Below are positions 52,743 to 62,389 of a stretch of DNA of 64,000 nucleotides, piece by piece. Made by a program: the position numbers and the translations under genes. Under the pieces are notes generated by a model. That model made no database searches, was not told where the DNA came from, and was given only the letters and a program-made list of their open reading frames with translations. The number at the start of each line of letters is the position of its first letter. Within the stretch, counting starts at the first letter, position 1. This stretch comes from Cubamyces lactineus (lineage: Eukaryota; Basidiomycota; Agaricomycetes; Polyporales; Polyporaceae), in assembly GCA_022376465.1 (NCBI GenBank), contig JACDTU010000029.1, positions 62,001 through 126,000 of the forward strand, read 5' to 3'.

Positions 52743-54727
52743 TCACTGGAGCAGCTTGGGCTTCAAGAACACTTTGCACACCTTCTGGAAGAAATGATCA
52801 TCCGTGAGCAGGCGGATGCCGACGGCGGCTAGACTCTGCGATATCTTCAAGCACGCTGCATGCGCGTCTTCGCCTGCGGCAGCCTCTGTGAACGCGATGG
52901 TATGGTTTCCGCCGGAAGTTGGTATCGCTGGGGTGAAGACTTAGCGCGACTGATAGTGGCCATGTAGCGAAGCTCGCGTACCGAATGATGGGTGGAGTGC
53001 AGGTAGTGCTTGAGTTATGCCAAGGCGTCAGAGCTAAACTTGGGAAGGATGTTGACAGCAAGTTGAACTTGGGACGCACCGTAGGTCACGTTGCCCTACA
53101 AACATATGCACGAAATGTAAGTATTCCTGGGCTAGTAGGAGGCTCACAGGGTGCATGGATACTCACAAAGTCTGTCGAAGCATGGGAGATGCCATACTCG
53201 TAGTCGACAGGTCCGACGGTCTTTGTGAAGACATCAGCAAACTCGTCACCTACAAGGATACAGGCTAGTGTTCAGTAGCCGCGGCCGGAATATCATGGTT
53301 TGGGATCTCACTGAGGGCCTTGTTCTGTCGCAGCTCGAAAGTTGAGTTTCCAAGTTCGACTTTCACTTCACATCCGGTTGCGAGCGCTGCTCCTCTATAG
53401 AGCATGTGCTTCAGCATGGAACAGTCACTGAGAAGCCAAAGACATCTCACTGAAAGCATGCACTGATGCGTTTGACAGCAACATCCACTTCAGGGCGCGT
53501 GGGCGCACGTACGTACCAGCTGCAGTAAATCTCTTCAGACATGGCTAAATCATCAATGAGAAAGACACATGCATCATTTTGGAGTAGTCCGGGATGACTA
53601 GGGACTTGTGAGACCGGGCAAGAACGTAAGATTTGGAGGACGGCACTCACTGTTCGGCGTCCAGTCCTTTCCTTCGAAGATGCCATGGACGCGATGCGTA
53701 GGCTTCAACTGCTGTCTCAACACGGATATGTTGGTATACGCCAGCACCGCAGCGTCGAGCGCGTTCTGGCCTTCCCAAGGCGACAGCGCGGCGTGTGCCC
53801 TTGTCAGTGAAGATGCGTTAGTTACTTGGGAGAAACGCCGCTATAAAAGCCTCACGTGTGTCCAGTAAATTCAACATCAATTCGTTGACGAGCAAGGCAG
53901 CCGCTGAGGCTCGCCGAATGCGGGGGACCAGGGGCAGGATGACACCTATCAGACGATTCATGCGTCAGGGTCTTTTTGCGGTGGGTCATGCACGCCTCGC
54001 AGTTTGACGTACATGAGACATGCGTCGAGCCCCTTGTATGCGCCTCGCTCGAGTAAAATAGCCTTTCCCGCACCTCCCTCTTCACCTGTACACATAACAG
54101 CGCATCAAAGGGAGTTAAATGAGCTTGATCAGCAAGACAAGTCGTACCTGGGGTACCGAGCAGGACAATGCTGCCCGCAATGTCATACTTGTCCAGCGCG
54201 GCCTTGACACCGCACGCGACGGCCACGCCTGCGATAGCGATGAGGTTGTGTCCACACGCATGGCCGATTCCTGGTAGCGCGTCCATCTCGGAATTCACTC
54301 CTAGAGTGCGTCCCCCCGACCCGCGGGTGTACTTCGCCACCCAAGCGGTTTCGAGCAAATAATGCCGTATGACCTCGAACCCTTGCTTTTCCATAAACGC
54401 AGTGAGGACGTCGTGAGCATAGCTGCCTCACATTTTAGCTCTGATTCAGTGTCAGTCGAAGGCGATGCTGAGATACGCACTGCTCTTCGAATTTCGTCTC
54501 CGGATGTTCTGCGAGCCTGAGTATCAGTATCCTCTGGAGCATGCTCGTTCCGATGGAAACGTACTATGCATGTCTTGGCTAAGCGCGCTCAGATCGGCGT
54601 CGAGCGCAGCGATAGAGTCCTTAATCGTCTCGAGGAACTCTGGTCGATACAAGGCACCATCTTGCGGGCCAGGTTTCTGGATGTCAGAAGACAGGCCCTG
54701 GCCAGGTTGCCAGAAAGTCGACGACAT
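52743..54727 (-). CDS. Peptidase M20 / PM20D2-type amidohydrolase
   Basis: A minus-strand gene of many short exons from ATG 54727 ([12 protein letters not shown]) to the stop at 52743-52745. The N-terminal exon carries [13 protein letters not shown], and the next gives HPETKFEEQ. The central exon has the metal-binding block [21 protein letters not shown], followed by [34 protein letters not shown] and, near the end, [15 protein letters not shown]. These are hallmarks of the M20 dinuclear-zinc amidohydrolases related to PM20D2 and amidobenzoyl-glutamate hydrolase, which cleave amide bonds of N-acyl amino acids or dipeptides. The exon limits in the middle (53.2-53.8 kb) were recognised only by order and similarity. 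It lies between the P450 and the wax-synthase-like gene on the same strand. Substrate unknown. Confidence 0.8.
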
Positions 54728-55124
54728 GGTGGTAGGGAACAAACCTCAAACTCAGGGAGCTAGTGCCTGGCTAGGCCGATCAAATGAGTTCAATGGAGGA
54801 TCGGCCGACGATAATGATAGCAACTCCTCAGGCCTCCGGTCCCAGTGGCAGTGACCGTTCCTCACACATCCTCACACGTGTGCTGTTTCAAGTCTGTGCA
54901 CATCGCTTGGATTGATATACCTATGGTGGCTTCAAACCACCGGCTATTGGAGGGCATTGTAAACGAGGGTGAATCATCATCTAAAGCATAACGGTAATAT
55001 CTCTTGTCCTTTCCCTCAGCTCACAACCGTTGCGTCGCGTCCGGGATGCACAGTGACCAACAATGCTCAACCGTCCGTCGTCCAATATCACTGACATGAT
55101 CTCGAGTAGTTGCTCTAAGCTTTG
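54728..55124. other. Intergenic between the M20 amidohydrolase and the wax-synthase-like gene
   Basis: No gene is seen. Confidence 0.4.
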
Positions 55125-55906
55125 TCATTGGCGTCCTAGGGTCACTTGACATACCCCAAAGATGACCATGCCCAGCACCAAGTCCTCCGTTGACGCAAAT
55201 GCAATCGACTCATTCCATGGTTTCAGAGCCCTGCAATGCTTCGACTGCCACGCTCATATGTCAGAGATAGATGAATGAGCTCAAGAAAGCTGCACACTCA
55301 CAACGCGGGCAGTATCAGCGAGCGGATCGGGGAATACGGCAAGCTAGGGTCGACCGCGACACGCATCTCCTGCCACAACACACGCTGATACAACGGAGCA
55401 GACCACGTGCACCACCAGAGCACCCATATATACCCAAGTACTCGCATTACGAACGGAGGTTGCCCCGCAGGCGCGAGCCCCACGCGTCTCGCGAGCACGA
55501 CAACGGTGTCTTCGAAGGTGATCGCGAGGCCGTTGACTGCGAAGAACGTCCAGGAACGACCGAAGTGCTCCTTGCCGACCATGAGGTCGCCCATACAGTG
55601 CAGGAGCGCGGACAGCGCGAAGGCGACGTGAACCTGCACCTGCACCGAGAGCCAGGTGCCGCGCGGAATGCCGAGCGTGCGTACGAAGAGCTTGCCCCAG
55701 TACGAGACGTACTGTTCGGGAACGAGGGTCAGGCCACCAGCAGCTGACGCGACTGGGAGTCACCGAGACGTTATGTTACGTACTTTACGCAGATTCTGGT
55801 GCCAAGCGAGCCTACAATGAATCGTCAGAGTCAGAAGTGTGTACGTTAGACGGCAGCACGTACCCCCAGAGACGACGGACGGTATATGCGTCGGACCAAT
55901 GTCCAA

Positions 55907-55911
55907 ACATA
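55907..55911 (+). repeat. Target-site duplication, left copy
   Basis: ACATA directly before the left LTR. The same five bases follow the right LTR. Confidence 0.92.
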
Positions 55912-56236
55912 TGTAACGGGCGCGGGCGAGGCGAGAGCGAGTACGCGGACGGGACGCGTCGAAGACTGGGCACGCGAGGGGAGCGAGAGAGCAGGGAAGC
56001 AGTTCGGGGCCGTTACTGGCGTTGATTGCGCGAGGGTACATGACTATCGAAGCTGGGAGTAAATACGAAGTAAGTAAGACCTAAAGGAATGTATGAGCAG
56101 TTGGTGCATGCACGCCAAGCGTGCGAGAGCTGGAAACAAAGCGAAAGAGGGAGTGAGCGTGAATACAAACAGGCGCGTGATCAGATCGCTATCTAAGAAT
56201 GGCCATGAGGCTCGTGTAACGGGCGAGGCCGTTACA
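55912..56236 (-). repeat. 3' LTR (in element orientation)
   Basis: 325 bp with TGTAAC/GTTACA inverted ends. No difference from the other LTR was noticed on full reading. Confidence 0.93.
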
Positions 56237-56239
56237 CTA

Positions 56240-56258
56240 CCTCCTCCTCAAGGGAGAG
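56240..56258 (-). other. Polypurine tract
   Basis: On the minus strand the bases just before the 3' LTR read as a purine-rich run (TTGAGGAGGAGGTAG). This is the expected priming site for plus-strand DNA synthesis. Confidence 0.65.
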
Positions 56259-56355
56259 CGCGACGCGCGAACGTTGGTCCCCGCGGTCGGGCCAGCCAAC
56301 GCTCTTGCGTGCGGCCAACGCCCGCGTAGTTCCCGGTCAACAGCCACACGGGCAA

Positions 56356-59300
56356 CTACGCATCTGGGCGCGGCGGCGGTCGAGAGACGCGTCCGGAGCG
56401 GAGCGTCGTCTGCGACGGCGGCGTGTAAAACACGCGAGGGTCTGCACGGACAGGCGCGGGAGACAGCGGGCGTAGAGCGGCAGGTGGGACGACGGGACGG
56501 TGGGCAGGAGCGGGCGGAGTGACGGGCGTGGGAGCGGAGGCGGTGGGCGCGGGAGCGGAAGATGACGAGGAGGCGGATGCGGCGGGCTGTAGTACAGAAG
56601 TCAAAGAATGATCAGTATCAACAAACGGTTTGAGCGTGTCGCGCTCGAGTGCTGAACGAGGGGGGCGAGGAGCGCGAGGATGCCGACGGTGGAACCGCTC
56701 GAGCAGCTCGTCCGCATCACGAGGGATGTCGGTAAGGGGGGTCCACGAGTCCTCATCGGATGACAGGCCTTGCCAGCGTACGAGGTACTCGTACCGCTGA
56801 CCGAGCTTGCGGCAGTCGAGGATGGAGTGGATCGAGGGAGAAGGAGAGTCGTCAGCAATGTTAAAGGGAACAGGGGAAGGGTGAGAGTCCGAAGGGGGAG
56901 AGCCATGATAAGGTTCAAGCAAAGAGACATGGAAGACGGGATGGAGGCGAGAAAGATGAGGGGGAAGACGGAGCTTGTAGGCGGAGTCGGAGATAGCAAG
57001 GTCGATGGGGAAAGGACCGAGTCGGCGGTGGTCGAGCTTGTCGGACGGTCGTGTCGTCTTTATGTGCCGACGTAGCAACCAGACGAGTTGTCCAGGTGCG
57101 TACTTGGGACTGTCAGAGACGCGACGGTTGTAGTAGACGGATTGTCGATCTTGCGCGGCCTTGAGCTGCATGCAAAGCTCGTCGTGGAGACGGGCCAAAC
57201 GTGCGGCGATATCGGCAGCAGCGGGGACTGGGGAGTGGTCGGAGAGCTGAGGGTCGAGTGCTGGGTGGAAACCGAAATTAGCGTAGAAAGGTGACTGTTT
57301 CGTCGAGTCGCTCGCATGGTTGTTGAAAGCGAACTCGGCAAGTGGCAGATAGTCCACCCAGTCGTCCTGTTGATAGGAGACGTACGCGCGGAGGTACGTC
57401 TCGAGCGTCTGGTTGGTACGCTCGGTCAGTCCGTCCGTTTGCGGGTGATACGCCGTTGAGTGCTTGAGTTCGATCTGTAAAAGAGTGGTAAGTTCTGACC
57501 AAAACTTCGAAATGAACGTGGAGCCTCTGTCCGAAATGATGGACGTGGGAAGGCCATGATAACGAAAGACGCGATCGAGGAATAACCAGGCGAGGCCCGG
57601 CGCATCCAACGACTCGACGCAGGGAATAAAATGGGCGTAACGAGTGAGGCGGTCGCAAACGACCAGAATAGAATCGTACCCGTGCGACGGCGGCAACTTG
57701 ACAATGAAGTCCATGCTGATGGACTTCCAAGGCCGGTCGGGGATGTCGAGAGGACGGAGAAGGCCGTAAGGTTTGTGTCGAGGCGCCTTGATACGAGCAC
57801 ACGTGTCGCAGGCGCGGACATAGCTGCGCACGTACTGGGCGAGCTCAGGCCAAGAATAGTCTCTTCGTAGAAGGTTGAGTGTCCTCTCGCGGCCGGGGTG
57901 GCCAGCGAGTGGTGAGTCGTGACAGAGACGGAGGATGTCGGAGCGAAGGGTCATGGGGACAAATAGCTTGCCACGGTGGAGCACGCGGTCACCAAGGACG
58001 GTGAAGTCCTTGTCACCACGGTCTACCGCAGTTCGCCATTGCTGGTCCAGGCGAATAGCATGACGATAGCGTTCTTGAAGTGTGGAGTCGACAGAGAGGG
58101 TGGTAATGGCGGAGATCTGCATGGAGCGCGGTGTGGGTGACGAAGCGTCCGATGCAGCTGTAAAAAATCGCTCTGTGTGCAAGGGGGTAAGCAGAACCTT
58201 GTCATTGACTTGGAGGACATCATCCCCCCTCTGAGGCGCGAAGTCGCCACGCCGCGAGGGCGCGTCGGCAGGGTTCTTGAGCCCCGGAGCATAGTCAAGA
58301 CGAAAATTGAACTCAGAAAGAAACATAGACCAACGAGCTTGACGGCGGTTAAGAATGCGCGACGTCATGAAATACTCGAGGTTTTTATGGTCAGAGAGGA
58401 CAGAGACAGGAGGGTCCGTACCGATGAGCCATGCGCGCATGTCACGGAACGACTCGACAATGGCGAGGAGCTCCTTGTCGTAGACTTCGTAGTTGATCTC
58501 TGCAGGCGAAAGCTTGCGAGAGAAGTACGCAACAGGGTGAAGGAGGCCGGAGGGGTCGGGCTGGTGGAGGACGCCGGCGATAGCGAAGTCAGAGGCGTCC
58601 GTAGCCAGAGTGCTGGGAAGACGAGGGTCAAAATGTCGAAGGAGTGGCGAAGAGGTGAAGGCACGCTTCAGCGTACGGAACGCGTTAGCGGCTGCCGGGG
58701 TGAGAATGAACGAAGAGGCAAGGGCCGACTTCTTGGTGAGCGCATTGAGGGGCAGGACGATGCGAGCGTAGTTGTCGATGAAGCGACGGTAGAAGTTGGT
58801 GAAGCCGAGGAAAGACTGGACGTCCTTGACACTGGCAGGCTCAGGCCAGTCGGCGATCGTCGAGAGCTTGCCAGGATGCATCTTGATGCCGTCAGCACCA
58901 AGGAGGTAACCAAGGTACTCCACCTCGGGCTGGTCGAACGTGCACTTGGACGCGTTCGCATAGAGGCCGGCAGCACGGAGGCGCTCCAGGACGAGACGGA
59001 CGTGGACGTCGTGCTCCTCCTGCGTGCGGGAGAAGATGAGTATGTCGTCGATGTAGACGACACACACGACGTCCAAGAGGTCCCGGAGGACGTCTTGGAT
59101 ATAACCTTGAAAAATACCAGGAGCGTTAGTAAGACCGAAGGGCATGACTGTGTACTCAAAGAGTCCGAGGTGCGTGCGGAAGGCGGTCTTCCACTCGTCA
59201 CCGTCACGAATGCGGATGAGATTGAACGCATTTTTCAGGTCGAGGACCGAAAAAACACGACATCCTTGAACACGGTCGAGTAGGTCGTCAAAGAGAGGGA

Positions 59301-60708
59301 GCGGGTAGCGGTTCTTCTTGGTGATAGCGTTGAGGCCACGGTAATCGACGCAGAGACGCAGCTCGCCGCTCTTCTTCCGAACGAAGAGAACAGGCGAGGC
59401 TGCAGAGGAGGTCGACCGTCGGATGAACCCCTTGCGCAGGTTCGTCTCAACGTAGTCAAAGAGTACTGCTCGCTCTTGCTGCGAGAGGTGGTAGAGAGGG
59501 CCGAAGGGGGGAGACTTGCCGTCCTCGAGCTCAATCGCAGCATCGAAGCCAGGACGATGAGGTGGGAGGTTCTCGACTTCCACAGGAGAGAAGACCGACG
59601 CGAAGTTGTGGTACTTCTCAGGTACATGCTGCAGGAAGTCCGGCGTGTCATCGTGGGAAGGCGGAGGCTCAGGAGGGGGAGACGATGAGGGAGGTGAAGC
59701 AGAAGAAGAGTCAGGGTTAGGGTTGTCGAAGGCCGCAGCTGCGACCGTGTAGCCAGGAGAGCCGATTGGGTGATACCAGAGAGCCGCGGACTCGTTGTTC
59801 CGTGCGTACTTGCGGAAACGAGCGGAGTTGACAAAGCGGATGTCGAGAGAGGGTGGAGAAGGGTCGGACGGTGGAGCTGAGTCGCACTCGGTTCGTTCTC
59901 TGCCGATGTGAGCGATGACTGCAGCGGGAGGCCTGGGGTACAAGAACGAGTGAGTAGACGGAGGGCCCGACACAATACGGCCACTGCCGATTTGAGCCAG
60001 GAAGCGAGGAGAGTACCAGGGGAGGATCGACGAGGAGAGGAAAGAAGAGCCCTGTGAAGAAGGCGTAGTCGACGCGCACGTCTGCTGCGAAGACTCAGAA
60101 ACGGGAGGAGGCGGAGGGATACGGCAACTGCCGATTCCCAGGGAGGCAATGGATGCGGAGTGCTTGCCGCAGCAAGACAGGGCGAGCTGGCGATGAGTCC
60201 AGTCGATAGACGGGTTATGGCGTTGTAACCAATCAAGACCTAGAATAACAGGATAAGAAACGGAGACGATGCCCAAGGCGATCGTCTCGGAGTGCTCGTG
60301 AACGTGAAGAGACGTAACAACGTCGTGTGTGACATAGCCCGTCGCGATCGGGCGGTCGTCTACAGCACGGACAGGTATCGGCTCGTCCTTGAGACGGCGA
60401 GGGAGAGAATGGCGGTTAGCAAATGAAAGGGAAATGCAAGAGTCAGTTGCGCCGCTGTCAACGAGCGCGAATGTCTTAATGGGTTTACGGTCTGGAAAAC
60501 GAAGAGTAATAGGAACAAAAAAGTGCTGAGAAGAGTGAGGAGAATCGTGAACGTGAGTAGAAAGGCGAAAACGAGGCGCGCCAGCAGGTTTAAGTTTCCA
60601 CGAGCCGTCGTCAAGACGGACGTGAGACGGAGCCCCTGGCGGGGTAACCTGAGTCCCACTAGAAGGTGCCGGGAGCTCCGGGACTGACGACGAGCTCCCG
60701 CTTAGGCT
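56356..60708 (-). CDS. pol: Retrotransposon pol polyprotein (PR-RT-RNaseH-IN-chromodomain)
   Basis: An open frame of 1450 codons in the -1 frame relative to gag, from the slip site at 60708 to the stop at 56356. Order: aspartic protease (LVDSGATDSC, about 60.46 kb) with ILGLDWL, reverse transcriptase with YIDD (about 59.05 kb), RNase H (LATDASDF, about 58.6 kb), integrase zinc finger (H-H-C-C, about 57.8-57.9 kb), catalytic Asp in SMDFIVK, Asp in SDRGSTF and Glu in the LTERTNQTLE region. A chromodomain follows at about 56.7-56.85 kb (YEYLVRWQGLSSDEDSW). A Pro/Ser/Ala-rich tail of about 100 residues ends the protein. There is no ATG near the beginning, which fits expression only by frameshift from gag. 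All catalytic residues are present. Confidence 0.93.
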   Translation of the reverse strand, partial: SLSGSSSSVPELPAPSSGTQVTPPGAPSHVRLDDGSWKLKPAGAPRFRLSTHVHDSPHSSQHFFVPITLRFPDRKPIKTFALVDSGATDSCISLSFANRHSLPRRLKDEPIPVRAVDDRPIATGYVTHDVVTSLHVHEHSETIALGIVSVSYPVILGLDWLQRHNPSIDWTHRQLALSCCGKHSASIASLGIGSCRIPPPPPVSESSQQTCASTTPSSQGSSFLSSSILPWYSPRFLAQIGSGRIVSGPPSTHSFLYPRPPAAVIAHIGRERTECDSAPPSDPSPPSLDIRFVNSARFRKYARNNESAALWYHPIGSPGYTVAAAAFDNPNPDSSSASPPSSSPPPEPPPSHDDTPDFLQHVPEKYHNFASVFSPVEVENLPPHRPGFDAAIELEDGKSPPFGPLYHLSQQERAVLFDYVETNLRKGFIRRSTSSAASPVLFVRKKSGELRLCVDYRGLNAITKKNRYPLPLFDDLLDRVQGCRVFSVLDLKNAFNLIRIRDGDEWKTAFRTHLGLFEYTVMPFGLTNAPGIFQGYIQDVLRDLLDVVCVVYIDDILIFSRTQEEHDVHVRLVLERLRAAGLYANASKCTFDQPEVEYLGYLLGADGIKMHPGKLSTIADWPEPASVKDVQSFLGFTNFYRRFIDNYARIVLPLNALTKKSALASSFILTPAAANAFRTLKRAFTSSPLLRHFDPRLPSTLATDASDFAIAGVLHQPDPSGLLHPVAYFSRKLSPAEINYEVYDKELLAIVESFRDMRAWLIGTDPPVSVLSDHKNLEYFMTSRILNRRQARWSMFLSEFNFRLDYAPGLKNPADAPSRRGDFAPQRGDDVLQVNDKVLLTPLHTERFFTAASDASSPTPRSMQISAITTLSVDSTLQERYRHAIRLDQQWRTAVDRGDKDFTVLGDRVLHRGKLFVPMTLRSDILRLCHDSPLAGHPGRERTLNLLRRDYSWPELAQYVRSYVRACDTCARIKAPRHKPYGLLRPLDIPDRPWKSISMDFIVKLPPSHGYDSILVVCDRLTRYAHFIPCVESLDAPGLAWLFLDRVFRYHGLPTSIISDRGSTFISKFWSELTTLLQIELKHSTAYHPQTDGLTERTNQTLETYLRAYVSYQQDDWVDYLPLAEFAFNNHASDSTKQSPFYANFGFHPALDPQLSDHSPVPAAADIAARLARLHDELCMQLKAAQDRQSVYYNRRVSDSPKYAPGQLVWLLRRHIKTTRPSDKLDHRRLGPFPIDLAISDSAYKLRLPPHLSRLHPVFHVSLLEPYHGSPPSDSHPSPVPFNIADDSPSPSIHSILDCRKLGQRYEYLVRWQGLSSDEDSWTPLTDIPRDADELLERFHRRHPRAPRPPRSALERDTLKPFVDTDHSLTSVLQPAASASSSSSAPAPTASAPTPVTPPAPAHRPVVPPAALRPLSPAPVRADPRVFYTPPSQTTLRSGRVSRPPPRPDA

Positions 60709-61925
60709 TTTCCCGACGGCGTGGGGGCCTTCGAGTCAGCGCGGGGCTTAGCACCGTTAGGGCACTTCGAGATCATGTGCCCGGCCTTGCCGCAATAGAG
60801 GCAGAGGCCTTCACGCCGACGGCGGTCCTTCTCGGTCTGCGAGAGTGGGCCTCGACGCATAGCGTCGACCTCCATCGGAACGACGTCATTTGAAGACGAC
60901 GTAGAGGGCGCAGGAGGCGTGGGGTTGGTCGTAGTGACCGTGCGGGAGACGTTCGGGCGATCCGAGCGGTTAGAATTTGACGACGTACCTTTGGGACGCT
61001 CCTTGAGGCTCGCTTCGAGCGCGTGGAGCTTGTTGTCGACGTCAATGACCTTTGGGACCCACTCGTGAAGAGCGGTCGGTCGCTTGACTAACAGGAGCTC
61101 ACGCTGGAGCTCAGGCTTGAGGCCTTGATCAAAGCGAACAATCTTGAGGTGTTCGTCGGTCCAGTTGAGGTAACTGAGATACTCAAGAAAAGTGTTAGCG
61201 TACGACGCAGCAGACCCGGTCTGGGTCAGCTTCTCGAGCTTGACCATGAACTTCCGAGGAAGATCAGGGTCCTGGAAACGTTCAGTAAAGGCATCCACGA
61301 AGCCCTCGTAATCATCAACAAGTTCGGGCTTCGTCTGCTGAATGAATTTGTACCACGACGTTGGCGCGCCGTCGCCCAGTCGAGAGACAAGGAAAAGCGA
61401 ACGGTCACGATCCGACCTGAAAGAGTCGCGCATCAAGTAGATGGCGGTCTCCATTTCCCGAAGGAACGGTACAACTTGATTAGCCAGGCCGTTAAATTTA
61501 CGGACCTCGACCTTGAGCGTGCCGCGAGGACCGCTCGAGGCTCCTGGAATAGAAGGAGATGAAGAGGAATTGGGGGCGTACGTAGATTGCAGCTGAGAGA
61601 CGCGTTCATTCAGCTTGGCATTCTGGCTCGCTTGATCCTGAAGGCGAGCCTGGAGGGCTTGAAGAACGCTAAGTTGCTGCGTTACGACTTGCTCGGCAGC
61701 CTCGGTACGCGTCCCAAGGTTCACAACAGCCTGTACCAGGTACTGCTGGAACATGTCTTGCTCGGAGACGCCGGGGGCCGGTGGCTGAGCGAATGCATTG
61801 TTCTGAGGCGTGGTTTGCACGAACGCTTGCTGTTGGTTGGCAGCGTCGGGCTCGGCAACAGGTGCTGGAGTTCCCCACTGAGCGGTGGGGTCGATATCGA
61901 AGGCGGAAGGGAAGTTGAAAGCCAT
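60702..61925 (-). CDS. gag: Retrotransposon Gag protein
   Basis: From ATG 61925 (MAFNFPSAFDIDP) to TAA at 60704-60702, 407 residues. The frame is open further upstream into the LTR, to an ATG at 62189, but the inner ATG gives a normal Gag start. A Gln/Ala-rich N-terminus and a coiled-coil-like region (QALQARLQDQASQNAKLNE) precede the retrotransposon gag core (FNGLANQVVPFLREME, SWYKFIQQ, FQDPDLPRKFMVKLEKL). A single CCHC zinc knuckle (CLYCGKAGHMISKCP) follows near the end. Gag forms the particle shell and binds the element RNA. Confidence 0.93.
   Translation of the reverse strand: MAFNFPSAFDIDPTAQWGTPAPVAEPDAANQQQAFVQTTPQNNAFAQPPAPGVSEQDMFQQYLVQAVVNLGTRTEAAEQVVTQQLSVLQALQARLQDQASQNAKLNERVSQLQSTYAPNSSSSPSIPGASSGPRGTLKVEVRKFNGLANQVVPFLREMETAIYLMRDSFRSDRDRSLFLVSRLGDGAPTSWYKFIQQTKPELVDDYEGFVDAFTERFQDPDLPRKFMVKLEKLTQTGSAASYANTFLEYLSYLNWTDEHLKIVRFDQGLKPELQRELLLVKRPTALHEWVPKVIDVDNKLHALEASLKERPKGTSSNSNRSDRPNVSRTVTTTNPTPPAPSTSSSNDVVPMEVDAMRRGPLSQTEKDRRRREGLCLYCGKAGHMISKCPNGAKPRADSKAPTPSGKA
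60708..60714 (-). promoter_or_regulatory. Probable -1 ribosomal frameshift site between gag and pol
   Basis: In the gag frame the bases are G GGA AAA, a canonical X XXY YYZ slippery heptamer, one codon before the gag TAA. A one-base backward slip leads exactly into the pol frame, which is open from there to 56356. Confidence 0.75.
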
Positions 61926-62047
61926 GGGAATGAGTGTCGGGGTAGGCCGCTCGACGGGCGCTTGATCGAAGTCAGCGATACGAGAGATCTCACGCGGGAA
62001 GCTAGCGCGAGCGAAGACCTGGAGACCTGTCAAGCAGCAGATGGGTG

Positions 62048-62057
62048 GCGCAATCAA
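62048..62057 (-). other. Putative primer-binding site, self-priming type
   Basis: Two bases inside the 5' LTR end, the element reads TTGATTGCGC on the minus strand. No TGG-starting tRNA complement is present. The exact complement GCGCAATCAA occurs within the LTR (62170-62179 as read on the minus strand, and the same place in the other LTR), as in Tf1-type self-priming elements. Confidence 0.5.
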
Positions 62058-62059
62058 AC

Positions 62060-62384
62060 TGTAACGGGCGCGGGCGAGGCGAGAGCGAGTACGCGGACGG
62101 GACGCGTCGAAGACTGGGCACGCGAGGGGAGCGAGAGAGCAGGGAAGCAGTTCGGGGCCGTTACTGGCGTTGATTGCGCGAGGGTACATGACTATCGAAG
62201 CTGGGAGTAAATACGAAGTAAGTAAGACCTAAAGGAATGTATGAGCAGTTGGTGCATGCACGCCAAGCGTGCGAGAGCTGGAAACAAAGCGAAAGAGGGA
62301 GTGAGCGTGAATACAAACAGGCGCGTGATCAGATCGCTATCTAAGAATGGCCATGAGGCTCGTGTAACGGGCGAGGCCGTTACA
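62060..62384 (-). repeat. 5' LTR (in element orientation)
   Basis: 325 bp, apparently identical to 55912-56236. It should hold the element promoter; no clear TATA was found. Confidence 0.93.
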
Positions 62385-62389
62385 ACATA
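62385..62389 (+). repeat. Target-site duplication, right copy
   Basis: ACATA directly after the right LTR. Confidence 0.92.

Larger units (their letters stand above)
55912..62384 (-). mobile_element. Ty3/gypsy LTR retrotransposon with chromodomain (complete, 6473 bp)
   Basis: Two 325-bp LTRs (55912-56236, 62060-62384) start TGTAAC and end GTTACA. They appear identical by eye and are flanked by the 5-bp duplication ACATA. The element is transcribed on the minus strand: right LTR, primer site, gag, pol (protease, reverse transcriptase, RNase H, integrase, chromodomain), polypurine tract, left LTR. Domain order with integrase after RNase H defines Ty3/gypsy, and the integrase chromodomain places it with the chromoviruses. 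No stop or frameshift other than the gag/pol -1 shift was found. It looks recently inserted and possibly active. Confidence 0.95.

Noticed and set aside
62060..62189. Gag start at the upstream ATG inside the LTR
   Set aside because: The 88 extra residues are mostly LTR-encoded and not Gag-like. The ATG at 61925 is preferred, although the longer product cannot be excluded.
55912..62384. Reading the TGTAAC/GTTACA ends as terminal inverted repeats of a DNA transposon
   Set aside because: The ends belong to 325-bp direct repeats, and the interior encodes gag, reverse transcriptase and integrase.
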